DNA of 51,368 bases from Granulosicoccus sp. Its GTDB lineage: Bacteria; Pseudomonadota; Gammaproteobacteria; Granulosicoccales; Granulosicoccaceae. The stretch covers positions 34,004-85,371 of the forward strand of contig JAHDGK010000015.1 in NCBI GenBank assembly GCA_020627685.1, written 5' to 3'. Shown here piece after piece: positions 25,158 to 31,973 of the stretch. The notes beneath the pieces are model-generated. The model worked only from the letters and a program-made list of their open reading frames with translations, was not told the origin of the DNA and did not search any database. Every line of letters starts with the position of its first letter. Position 1 is the stretch's first letter. A program made the position numbers and the translations under genes.

Positions 25158-25574
25158 ATGAGCAGCAACACTTTCCACTTGGCAGTAGAGGCCGGAAACC
25201 TGACTAAAACCGCAGCCTGGTATCGGGATGTTCTGGGGTGCAAGCTGGATATGGCCGAAGAAGGTAAATGGCAGGATGTCGATTTTTGGGGCAACGAACT
25301 TACCCTGCATGAATCCACCCCTCGTATGGGCAAAGGATACGAACGGTCACGCCACAGCGTAGACATGGGTGAAGTTTGCGTACCGCACTTTGGCATCCAT
25401 CTAACAATGGAAGACTACAAGGTTGTTCGTCAAAAAGTAGAAGCCACGAACGGCTTTCTGGATACTCCGTACACACGATTTGCGGGCACTGAGTACCAGC
25501 AGGAAACATTTTTCGTTGAAGACCCAAACTTCAACGTGCTGGAAATCAAGCATATGGTGAGTAAAGCGAACTAG
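25158..25574 (+). CDS. VOC superfamily (glyoxalase/bleomycin-resistance fold) protein
   Basis: 138 residues from ATG 25158 (MSSNTFHLAVEAGNL); a frame start at 25101 would add a stretch lying inside the operator region. It has two beta-alpha-beta-beta-beta modules: FHLAVEAGNLTKTAAWYRDV with DVDFWGNELTLHE, then HFGIHLTMEDYK with FFVEDPNFNVLEIK. The likely metal ligands are His7 in FHLAVE, a His in the second module and Glu in NVLEIKH. The family includes glyoxalases, dioxygenases and lyases, so the reaction is open. Divergence from the Lrp regulator suggests control by an amino-acid-like effector. Confidence 0.82.
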   Translation: MSSNTFHLAVEAGNLTKTAAWYRDVLGCKLDMAEEGKWQDVDFWGNELTLHESTPRMGKGYERSRHSVDMGEVCVPHFGIHLTMEDYKVVRQKVEATNGFLDTPYTRFAGTEYQQETFFVEDPNFNVLEIKHMVSKAN

Positions 25575-25597
25575 CCAACCAGACGCGAACTAAAGCT

Positions 25598-25623
25598 GAG
25601 CGATTGCTATTGGGCAATCGCTC
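25598..25623. terminator. Bidirectional hairpin between convergent VOC and HAD genes
   Basis: GAGCGATTGC, loop TATTGG, GCAATCGCTC: a perfect 10-bp stem placed 24 bases after one stop and 12 bases before the other. T-rich bases after it are few in either direction, but the position fits a shared terminator. Confidence 0.65.
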
Positions 25624-25634
25624 TTAGCTAAGGC

Positions 25635-26360
25635 CTACTCCACAGCCTGAGCCATCTCCATCAGACTGGAATATAGGAAGTCCACCTCTGGTCTGTTTTC
25701 AACTACGGCGGTTGCACCCCAATTTTCACTGTGGGCCAGCCCCTGACGATCAATCCATGCTTTGCGCAACCCGGCTTTGGTTGCAGGCACATGGTCATGA
25801 TGCAAACTCTGTGCGGTGTGGAGAATCTGGTGGGGCTCTATCCCTAAATCGGATTTTATATGCGTCAGCAGATAATCAAAATTTGCGGCGTTCGGTTTGT
25901 AGCTACCAACATCTTCAGCCGTGTATATCGCATCGAACTCAACGCCCAGTTTCTTATTGGATGCTGCAAATCCATCCACATTGACGTTGGATAGTATGAC
26001 CAGCTTGAAGTGCTGCTTAAGTAGTCGTAACGCATCCGCAGAATCAGGGAACGCCGGCCAATGTGGAACAGATGATCCAAACGCTTCATCGAGAGTCGTG
26101 TCACTACTCATACCAAACTCAAGCGCTATCGACTTGTGCACGTGAGACAGTAACTCTGGATACAACATTCCAGGAGTATCAATTTCCTGAGCGGTTTCAA
26201 TCCGGGCAAAAGCATTCAAGCCACGTTCTCTAGTGATATCACTACGCCCGTTACTGGCTATCAAAGGCTGCAACGCATCCCAGATGCCACTTTCCCAATC
26301 GATCATGGTGCCGTAACAATCAAATGTTAATGCACGGTAGTCAGTAAGCTTGCTTGTCAT
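25635..26360 (-). CDS. HAD superfamily hydrolase, haloacid dehalogenase type II-like
   Basis: 241 residues. The nucleophile Asp14 sits in LTFDCYGTMIDW; motif II is VILSNVN, the Lys motif is VGSYKPNAANF, and the last motif is in LHTAQSLHHDH. The cap domain lies between residues 20 and 95. The sequence style (FDCYGTMIDWE, and KAWIDRQG near the C-terminus) is that of type II 2-haloacid dehalogenases. Many relatives are phosphatases, so dehalogenation is not proven. In the usual motif IV an acidic pair binds magnesium; here the region is SLHHDH, as in dehalogenases that need no metal. It converges on the VOC gene. Confidence 0.85.
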   Translation of the reverse strand: MTSKLTDYRALTFDCYGTMIDWESGIWDALQPLIASNGRSDITRERGLNAFARIETAQEIDTPGMLYPELLSHVHKSIALEFGMSSDTTLDEAFGSSVPHWPAFPDSADALRLLKQHFKLVILSNVNVDGFAASNKKLGVEFDAIYTAEDVGSYKPNAANFDYLLTHIKSDLGIEPHQILHTAQSLHHDHVPATKAGLRKAWIDRQGLAHSENWGATAVVENRPEVDFLYSSLMEMAQAVE

Positions 26361-26545
26361 AGGTTAACTCAATAAAAAAACCAACAATGCGTTGTTGCAT
26401 TGTATCGTGGAGACTATTATCGCACTGTCTTTGGCCAGAAATTATAATGGCATACCGGCCGCAATATGCCCTTAGGGGCAGGACGGCGATATCGTAGAAA
26501 TACTGGCTATGCGAGAGCTCATACAACGAAGATGAAACAAACATT

Positions 26546-27031
26546 GTGAAAAGCACTAAAACCGTTGGTGAACAGGCTAATCAACTTTGGAACCGCTTGT
26601 CCCCTCTGCCCGGTGGGAAATGGCTATTCAGCAAACTGATTGGCTTTGTTATTCCGTATACCGGCAGCGTGCAACCTCGCGTTGTATCACTGCAACCGGG
26701 CCATGCTGTGGTTAATCTTCATGACCGACGTAGAGTTCGCAATCACCTCAAGTCTATTCATGCCATTGCATTGGCAAATCTCGCTGAATTTACCACCGGT
26801 CTGGCTACCCTATCCGGTATGCCGCCTGCCACTCGGGCCATCCTTACGGGGCTAGAAGTTGAGTACCACAAGAAAGCCAGAGGCACCTTAAGAGCCGAAT
26901 GCACATCGGATCTGCCAGCCACCATCGAGACCCAGAGTCTTAAAGTAGAAGCCAAGATTTACGATGCAACTTCAGAATGCGTAGCAACAGGAAGAGCCAC
27001 CTGGCTTATAGGACCTGAGAAAACCCGATAA
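26546..27031 (+). CDS. DUF4442 hotdog-fold protein (thioesterase-like)
   Basis: 161 residues from GTG 26546. The core VVSLQPGHAVVNLHDRRRVRNHLKSIHAIALANLAEFTTGLA shows the strand-then-long-helix order of the hotdog fold, with RNHLKSIHA as the DUF4442 signature; the second half (GLEVEYHKKARGTLRAEC) is the remaining sheet. Related proteins hydrolyse acyl-CoA thioesters. The start lacks a good ribosome site, and the space to the HAD gene upstream (divergent) is 185 bases. It converges on the lumazine synthase gene across a short hairpin. Confidence 0.78.
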   Translation: MKSTKTVGEQANQLWNRLSPLPGGKWLFSKLIGFVIPYTGSVQPRVVSLQPGHAVVNLHDRRRVRNHLKSIHAIALANLAEFTTGLATLSGMPPATRAILTGLEVEYHKKARGTLRAECTSDLPATIETQSLKVEAKIYDATSECVATGRATWLIGPEKTR

Positions 27032-27036
27032 ACAGC

Positions 27037-27053
27037 GTCTCGTTGTTCGAGAC
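27037..27053. terminator. Hairpin between convergent DUF4442 and ribH2 genes
   Basis: GTCTCG, TTGTT, CGAGAC, a 6-bp perfect stem six bases after one stop and six before the other, followed on the plus strand by TCCTTCTTAT. It is short but correctly placed for a shared terminator. Confidence 0.45.
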
Positions 27054-27059
27054 TCCTTC

Positions 27060-27497
27060 TTATGTGGCGCTGATGGATTCTCTGGCTTTGGTGATGCCCA
27101 GAGCTGCATTTGCAGCTTCTCTTCCTTTGAGTACGAAGTGGTCTTTGTAAATGCCCGAGTGATGCTCAGTCTCTTGGAAATGGTGTGGGGTGAGTGAAAC
27201 CGATAAAACGGGGACGCCCGTTTCCAACCCGGCTTGCATTAAACCGCTGACGACAGCCTGGGCGACAAAGTCATGGCGATATATCCCTCCGTCAACCACT
27301 AATGCCGCTGCGGCAACCGCCGAGTATTTCCCGGTTTTCGCAAGATCCTTGGCGAACAAAGGCATTTCAAAAGCCCCTGGAACATCAAATACATCGACTT
27401 GTTCTTTGGGAATGACTTCCAAAAAGCCCGACAAGGCCTGATCAACAATGTCAGCATGCCAGCCAGCTTTAATAAACGCGTATCGGTTCTTTGTCAT
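27060..27497 (-). CDS. ribH2: 6,7-dimethyl-8-ribityllumazine synthase, type II
   Basis: 145 residues. This enzyme joins the butanone phosphate and the ribityl-aminopyrimidine to make the lumazine precursor of riboflavin. FDVPGAFEMPLFAKDLA, AALVVDGGIYRHDFVAQAV and SVSLTPHHFQETEHH are readable; the last, with FKDH-like YKDHF after it, is typical of the RibH2 form known from rhizobia and Brucella, which forms decamers and often coexists with a standard RibH in the rib operon. It stands alone with no other rib gene, so a separate regulated copy is likely. Flavin-dependent genes are abundant in this window, but no direct link can be shown. Confidence 0.9.
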   Translation of the reverse strand: MTKNRYAFIKAGWHADIVDQALSGFLEVIPKEQVDVFDVPGAFEMPLFAKDLAKTGKYSAVAAAALVVDGGIYRHDFVAQAVVSGLMQAGLETGVPVLSVSLTPHHFQETEHHSGIYKDHFVLKGREAANAALGITKARESISAT

Positions 27498-27588
27498 AGG
27501 GAAGTTACACCTTTAGAGGCGTTTAGTAGGTCATAGCGGCTACAGGTGCCGCAGGGTCGTGTTCAATAATACCACTGAGACAGACAAA

Positions 27589-28176
27589 TCAGGTTGAAAT
27601 GAGGTGCTCAAGCGGCATCCATCGACTCAATACGCGGCGTGACTCAATTTCAAACTCAAAATAGTGGCCACCGCCTCCCATTTGATCCATTTTCCGATCA
27701 ATGGCCACTCCGAGCAAACTGCACAACAAAAGCGTACCGACACCGCCATGCCCGACAAAAAGCACATCGCCTTGACGGTGCTCCTGCAAGGCAACATTGA
27801 CGGCTTCGACAATGCGTTGCTGGGCGTTAACAGCTGTCTCCCATCCCCGATAACTTGTTTCGGGTTCCGCAAAAAACTGATCGGCTGCCTGTTCAAATTC
27901 ATCTGGCACTAAAAATCCCGTTGCCCGCCTATCGTTCTCGTGCATGTTTTCATAAACGTTTAATTCAGACCCTAGAGACTTCGCTATGGGTTGCCCGGTT
28001 TCAATAGCTTTTGTTTCGGTACTTGAAATAACGCGTCGAGTATCGAGCAGAACATCGGCCTTAACCAACGCAGCAACGCGCGCTCGGCCCACCTGATTTA
28101 GTGACCAGTTCTCCACATCAACGTTGGGATCGATGTTTACTTGCGGGTGCGTTAAATATCGCGCTATCGCTTTCAT
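27589..28176 (-). CDS. Histidine phosphatase-like protein with altered active-site arginines
   Basis: 195 residues with the branch-1 histidine phosphatase outline: an N-terminal strand with His10 (RYLTHPQVNIDP), WSLNQVGRARVAAL, SSTETKAIETGQPIA, then FVGHGGVGTLLLCSLLG. In active family members the first motif is R-H-G and the S-x-x-x-R-A-x-x-T motif has Arg. Here they read T-H-P and T-K-A, so both phosphate-binding arginines appear replaced, while both histidines remain. I recall similar YLTHPQV proteins in other proteobacteria, so this is probably a subfamily and not decay. Catalysis is uncertain. The gene is on the same strand as the DUF3106 operon and follows it by 34 bases. Confidence 0.8.
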   Translation of the reverse strand: MKAIARYLTHPQVNIDPNVDVENWSLNQVGRARVAALVKADVLLDTRRVISSTETKAIETGQPIAKSLGSELNVYENMHENDRRATGFLVPDEFEQAADQFFAEPETSYRGWETAVNAQQRIVEAVNVALQEHRQGDVLFVGHGGVGTLLLCSLLGVAIDRKMDQMGGGGHYFEFEIESRRVLSRWMPLEHLIST

Positions 28177-28210
28177 GAGGTCATGCCTTGGTTAATGACA
28201 GTGCCGGCGA

Positions 28211-28759
28211 TTATTTTTTTCCGCCACCGCCTCCACCGCCGCCGCCACTATCGCGACCGCCATCATCATTTTTACCGCCGTCTTTGTTACCCGAATCGTT
28301 GTTGTTATTATTAGATTCTTTTTTATCGGAATCTTTCTTATCCGACTCACGTTTGTTAGCCCGTTGCTCTTCAAATTCACGCTTCAGTTTTTCGCGCTCT
28401 TTCTCCGGTTTTTTTTTAAATTCTTTGTAGGCATCCCGCAGTTTTTGTTTACGTGATTCGTCCATATTTTGAAAGCGCTCAAACTCAGTACGTAAGTTCT
28501 CACGATCATTCTCGTCAAGATCGTTGAAACGCTGAAACTGCGACTTAACACGCTGTCGACCCGTCTCATCAAGCCCGTTCCATCGCGCCAACCCCCTAAG
28601 CAGATTATCCCGCTGCCGTTCATCAAGGGTGTTCCACTGTTGCTCCAGACTTGCAAACGCGGCCTGTTCTTGCGTAGACAAGTCAGTCCACTGCGGAGCT
28701 GCATGAGCACCGAAGGCAAAACCAAAACACAGCAGCAATATCGACATGAAACGCGTCAT
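28211..28759 (-). CDS. DUF3106 domain secreted protein with charged and poly-Gly tail
   Basis: 182 residues from ATG 28759, which overlaps the preceding stop as ATGA. A signal peptide ends near FGAHA. The body holds repeated short helices of about 17 residues (L-x-x-x-x-R-x-x-L-x-x-x-x-x-R-F), for example LDERQRDNLLRGLARWN and LDENDRENLRTEFERF, which define DUF3106. From about residue 110 the chain is Lys/Glu-rich, then Asn/Asp-rich, ending in nine glycines and KK. It is probably periplasmic and extended. It is the last gene of the sigma-factor operon, an order known in many proteobacteria. Confidence 0.85.
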   Translation of the reverse strand: MTRFMSILLLCFGFAFGAHAAPQWTDLSTQEQAAFASLEQQWNTLDERQRDNLLRGLARWNGLDETGRQRVKSQFQRFNDLDENDRENLRTEFERFQNMDESRKQKLRDAYKEFKKKPEKEREKLKREFEEQRANKRESDKKDSDKKESNNNNNDSGNKDGGKNDDGGRDSGGGGGGGGGKK

Positions 28760-28962
28760 TGTGTTTTCTCCGCAGCTTCCTGCGCCTCGGCACTTTGCTG
28801 CTTTGATATAAGCCATTTGTCCACGTCTACTCCTAATTCCTCAACTTCAGCGGTCTGTCCCAGCCACTCTAAAAATTCAAGATCGAGTTCTTCTTCTGCT
28901 TGGACCGTGTTTTGGCCAAGTACCAACAGAATTACTGCAATCAACATTGCCTGTTTCGCCAT
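28756..28962 (-). CDS. Small secreted/membrane protein in the sigma-factor operon
   Basis: 68 residues from ATG 28962 (MAKQAMLIAVILLVLGQNTVQA), placed just after the DUF3619 stop with AGGGTAA upstream; an ATG at 28992 would overlap that gene by 25 bases. It has a signal sequence, then an acidic mature part of about 45 residues with LDLEFLEWLGQTAE. The same FLEW motif ends the DUF3619 protein before it. The function is unknown; position suggests a partner of the DUF3106 and anti-sigma-like proteins. Confidence 0.7.
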   Translation of the reverse strand: MAKQAMLIAVILLVLGQNTVQAEEELDLEFLEWLGQTAEVEELGVDVDKWLISKQQSAEAQEAAEKTQ

Positions 28963-28967
28963 TCGGC

Positions 28968-29414
28968 TTACCCTGAATTCATTTCCATCCATTCCAGGAA
29001 TTCTACCGATTGATAGAAGTCAATGTCGTCAGTCGCACTTAATAAGTGCAAATCTTCAATAATATTTGCCGTAGTTGTAATGACAGGTTGTGTCTGTGTC
29101 TCCACCTCTGCCACTTGAGGCGCAGATGGCGTCGTGTCATCCACTATCATCTGATTGATCATAAAAGCCAGAAATGCAACAGCTACAGTACCGCGCGCCA
29201 CCATATTCCACGATATGCCAGCTAGCCAATTCGAATCACTCGCCTGCTCACCGGCCAAAGCGCGATGCCTTGCCGCGCTGAGTTTACTCGTGACGTTGTA
29301 GTCCAGAGCGTCCGCCTGAGCATCCAGATGTGACGATAAGTGCGCCTTTAATGTTTGCTCATCGCGCGTCAAGGTTTCCTGAGCACCCTGACTATGTCCG
29401 TTGTGATGACTCAT
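28968..29414 (-). CDS. DUF3619-type single-pass membrane protein, possible anti-sigma factor
   Basis: 148 residues. The cytoplasmic N-terminus (LKAHLSSHLDAQADALDYNV, KLSAARHRAL) matches DUF3619, found after ECF sigma genes. One membrane segment (VARGTVAVAFLAFMINQMIV) lies near residues 72-91. The periplasmic tail ends in IDFYQSVEFLEWMEMNSG. Overlap with the sigma gene as ATGA shows translational coupling. A membrane protein coupled to an ECF sigma factor usually acts as its anti-sigma; this has not been shown for the family as far as I know. The FLEW motif shared with the next small protein may mark an interaction surface. Confidence 0.85.
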   Translation of the reverse strand: MSHHNGHSQGAQETLTRDEQTLKAHLSSHLDAQADALDYNVTSKLSAARHRALAGEQASDSNWLAGISWNMVARGTVAVAFLAFMINQMIVDDTTPSAPQVAEVETQTQPVITTTANIIEDLHLLSATDDIDFYQSVEFLEWMEMNSG

Positions 29415-29938
29415 AAATCAAACCCCTGCAGCTGTACACGCATCTCTTTAACCGCCCTGCTCAAATGAGTTTTAACAGAACCTTCCGAAACACCCATAGC
29501 CTCTGCTGTCTCCTTAACACTAAGCCCTTGCCACAATCGCAGTACTAAGGCCTGTTGCTGCTTAAACGACAACTGTTCCAACCCCTGCTGCATAGCTTCA
29601 TTTAACTCTAAGGAATCAAGCATGACGTCGGGTTCGAACGTTTCTGAATCCAACTGATCTACCGCATCTTCGACAGATTCTGAATCTTCCGTTTTACGTC
29701 CGAACCATTGTGTCAGACGAGAGAAACCCCGTTTTCTATGATGATCGCTGATGCGGTTGTTAAGTACTTTAAAAAACAGCGGAGCCCATTGTTCATGAGG
29801 TTTAGCTGTGTAGTTCTTGACCATGCTAAACATGGCATCCTGCACAATGTCCAACGCGGCATCTTGATCATGGCAGGCAGCCATGGCAATGACGAATGCC
29901 TGCTTTTCCACAGACGCCAGAAAGCCATCGATACTCAT
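29411..29938 (-). CDS. ECF-type RNA polymerase sigma factor
   Basis: 175 residues from ATG 29938 (MSIDGFLASVEKQAF), with GGAA eight bases upstream. In-frame ATGs at 29968 and 29998 would add 10 or 20 residues; family members usually begin as MS-x-x-x-F-L, so I prefer the shorter form. Sigma region 2 covers IAMAACHDQDAALDIVQDAMF through WAPLFFKVLNNRISDHHRK. Region 4 covers LSFKQQQALVLRLWQGLSVKETAEAMGVSEGSVKTHLSRA with a clear helix-turn-helix. The linker between them (about 85-125) is acidic. It is coupled to the DUF3619 gene and forms an operon with the small protein and DUF3106. The inducing signal is unknown. Confidence 0.92.
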   Translation of the reverse strand: MSIDGFLASVEKQAFVIAMAACHDQDAALDIVQDAMFSMVKNYTAKPHEQWAPLFFKVLNNRISDHHRKRGFSRLTQWFGRKTEDSESVEDAVDQLDSETFEPDVMLDSLELNEAMQQGLEQLSFKQQQALVLRLWQGLSVKETAEAMGVSEGSVKTHLSRAVKEMRVQLQGFDL

Positions 29939-30274
29939 CGAATGTTCCGGTTCTTGCGCTGATGTCATTAATGCCGACAAATTAAAAAGCTGTTCCATTT
30001 AAAAATTACACTCTCAGTATAGAGTGCAGCGATACAGCATGACGCTTGGATCACCACCGATGGCTACCCGTTTCGGCGGCCATGGAACTTAAAACGTGTT
30101 CACATAAAATCGGTTGACAGCGTTTTCACGAAATACTGAAAAAATTACACAACGACACAAACGCTAAATCTATGTAATTGATATTAGTAGCAATTTCAAT
30201 TTATGTCGCAGTACGTGTCAACCAAATTACAACCGCTGCGTTGACTGAGGTAGATCATTTACTCAGAGGCAATC
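29939..30274. other. Divergent control region between ECF sigma and second diheme peroxidase gene
   Basis: About 335 bases. It holds the 18-bp dyad at 30009-30026, a TATACT box within it read on the minus strand, and TTGACA at 30114-30119 on the plus strand without a good -10 partner. A 69-residue plus-strand frame at 30178-30387 has no family features and overlaps the peroxidase gene. Confidence 0.5.
30009..30026. promoter_or_regulatory. 18-bp dyad overlapping a likely -10 box upstream of the ECF sigma gene
   Basis: CACTCT, CAGTAT, AGAGTG: perfect 6-bp arms with a 6-base centre. On the minus strand it reads CACTCTATACTGAGAGTG and contains TATACT, a good -10 sequence, so a bound protein would block that promoter. 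No convincing -35 is seen 17 bases before it, which would fit an activator or an alternative sigma. Confidence 0.4.
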
Positions 30275-31816
30275 GTGACACCTTTAAAGCACACTCTTAT
30301 CCTAACGTCAGTACTTGCGCTGGCCGGCTGCACAGACGGTATCGAATCGGACATCGAAGCGCTAAACAACAATACAGACGGGGATAACGACACACCTACC
30401 GTTGTCAATGCCGGCACCACAGCTATAGATCAACAACTAGGCGCGCTGCTAACTAACCAAAATATCACTGGTGACCCGACCGTTGGATTAGTCCTTCCGT
30501 CTATCGATGACCCATTGTCTCAGCTTGGTATGAAACTGTTTTACTCAAAGAGTCTGGGCGGAGAGATGGATAGTGCCTGCGTAAGCTGTCATCACCCGTC
30601 TCTGGGCGGCGCGGACAACCTGAGTTTAAGTGTGGGCGTTGAAGCTATTGATGTTGATCTGCTTGGACCCGGGCGCCGCAGCATAAGCGGCGAATTTCCG
30701 GTTCCCAGAAATGCACCTACCACCTTCAATAGTGCTTTGTATCGACAGAGTCTATTTTGGGATTCACGTGTAAAACAATTGGACGCAGGAATCCGAACAC
30801 CAGACAGTGCATTTGATACACCTACTGCTAATGCCGGTGGAAGCTTATTAGTGGCACAAGCTAAATTTCCCGTTACCTCCAATGAAGAAATGCGAACGGA
30901 GCGATTTGAAACGGGAAGTGATAATGCTGCAGTACGCGCCCATCTTGCTGCCAGAATGGGTGGATACGATGGTGGCTTTAATGCAGCAGACGAATTAACG
31001 GTAAATGGCTGGCCTACTGAATTTCAGTCTGCATTCGGCAGCAGTGAGTCTGCAGAAACACTGGTCACGTACAACAATATTGCCGAAGCGCTCGCCAGTT
31101 ATGAAGCCTCTCAAATATTTATTAACAGTCCCTGGAAAAACTATTTAGACGGTAATAGCAACGCCATCAGTGATCAAGCCAAACAAGGCGCTGTATTGTT
31201 CTTTACATCAAGACAAGATGGCGGAGGCGATTGTTCCAGATGCCACGCAGGCGATTTATTCTCAGACGAAGACCATCATGTCGTTGCATTTCCGCAGATC
31301 GGTCCAGGCAAAGGTGACGGCGTGACTGGAGATGACGATTTCGGCTTGGAGAGAGAAACCGGTGTCCGGGCAGATCGCTATAAGTTCAGAACACCATCGC
31401 TACTCAATATTTCAGTGACAGCACCTTATGGACATACCGGTGCGTATGAAACATTACGTGAAGTTGTTCAACACTATGACCGTCCAAACAGAGCACTGGA
31501 TGTATTCGACGATAACAACTGGTGCGAATCCATTACAGACAACGCAAACAACAATAACTGCAATACGCTGTTTCCAAATGCCAGGGCTAACACACAAAGG
31601 GCTCAAGCAGCTTTAGACGATCAGCCTCAGAATGATTCGTTAAACGGTATCAATCTTAATAACAACGAAGTCAACGCCATTGTTGCATTTCTTGAAACGC
31701 TGACCGACCCTTGTGTACTGAATCGAGACTGCCTAGCGCCTTGGATTCCAGACGCCACTGGTGGGCCTGACGGAAACCAACTAAACGCTCGTGACGCTCA
31801 AGGAAACGCACTGTAA
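30275..31816 (+). CDS. Diheme cytochrome c peroxidase/MauG-like lipoprotein (second copy)
   Basis: 513 residues from GTG 30275, with AGAGG five bases upstream. The lipobox LAGC puts the lipid on Cys19. A short Asn/Asp-rich spacer follows. Heme sites are CVSCH (102-106) and CSRCH (320-324). FPVPRNAPTTFN, LFWDSRVKQLD, YKFRTPSLLNISVTAPYGH and VVQHYDRP are shared with the third copy at 42043-43392. Such proteins reduce peroxide or carry out oxidations with high-valent heme in the periplasm. A Cys pair near the C-terminus (NWCESI and NNCNTL, plus CVLNRDC) may form disulfides. It diverges from the ECF sigma operon, so control by that sigma is conceivable. Confidence 0.9.
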   Translation: MTPLKHTLILTSVLALAGCTDGIESDIEALNNNTDGDNDTPTVVNAGTTAIDQQLGALLTNQNITGDPTVGLVLPSIDDPLSQLGMKLFYSKSLGGEMDSACVSCHHPSLGGADNLSLSVGVEAIDVDLLGPGRRSISGEFPVPRNAPTTFNSALYRQSLFWDSRVKQLDAGIRTPDSAFDTPTANAGGSLLVAQAKFPVTSNEEMRTERFETGSDNAAVRAHLAARMGGYDGGFNAADELTVNGWPTEFQSAFGSSESAETLVTYNNIAEALASYEASQIFINSPWKNYLDGNSNAISDQAKQGAVLFFTSRQDGGGDCSRCHAGDLFSDEDHHVVAFPQIGPGKGDGVTGDDDFGLERETGVRADRYKFRTPSLLNISVTAPYGHTGAYETLREVVQHYDRPNRALDVFDDNNWCESITDNANNNNCNTLFPNARANTQRAQAALDDQPQNDSLNGINLNNNEVNAIVAFLETLTDPCVLNRDCLAPWIPDATGGPDGNQLNARDAQGNAL

Positions 31817-31824
31817 AGCCCCGC

Positions 31825-31875
31825 CCCCTCCAAAACACATCACTTGGTTCTTATGAGTTATAGGAGGGGATTTTT
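31825..31875 (+). terminator. Possible rho-independent terminator with long loop
   Basis: CCCCTCC (31825-31831) can pair with GGAGGGG (31863-31869), directly followed by ATTTTTC. The 31-base loop weakens the case, but the position ten bases after the stop and the T-run support termination. Confidence 0.45.
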
Positions 31876-31936
31876 CTACGGATTTCTTCACTCTAAATCG
31901 TCTGCACAAACACACAGGCAGGGGTAAAAGACTTAC

Positions 31937-31957
31937 TATCTAGCAAAGATATCTAGC
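31937..31957. promoter_or_regulatory. Direct repeat TATCTAGC upstream of the oxidoreductase-sulfatase operon
   Basis: TATCTAGC occurs at 31937-31944 and 31950-31957, a 13-base period, 16 bases before the ATG of the DAO-type oxidoreductase. It lies where a repressor or activator could act on the start of the operon. The GntR-type gene nearby is one candidate regulator. Confidence 0.35.
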
Positions 31958-31973
31958 GTAGTGAATTGGAAAC

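Noticed and set aside
28188-28430. Proline-rich plus-strand frame
   Set aside because: It is the antisense of the poly-Gly and charged tail of the DUF3106 protein.
30114-30142. TTGACA as a plus-strand -35 box for the second diheme gene
   Set aside because: No acceptable -10 sequence lies 16-18 bases downstream.
30178-30387. 69-residue plus-strand frame with a hydrophobic start
   Set aside because: It overlaps the second diheme gene by over 100 bases in another frame and the C-terminal half looks random.
31825-31869. CCCCTCC/GGAGGGG as a riboswitch-like structure
   Set aside because: Only one short stem is visible, without aptamer-like conserved loops; a weak terminator explains it.
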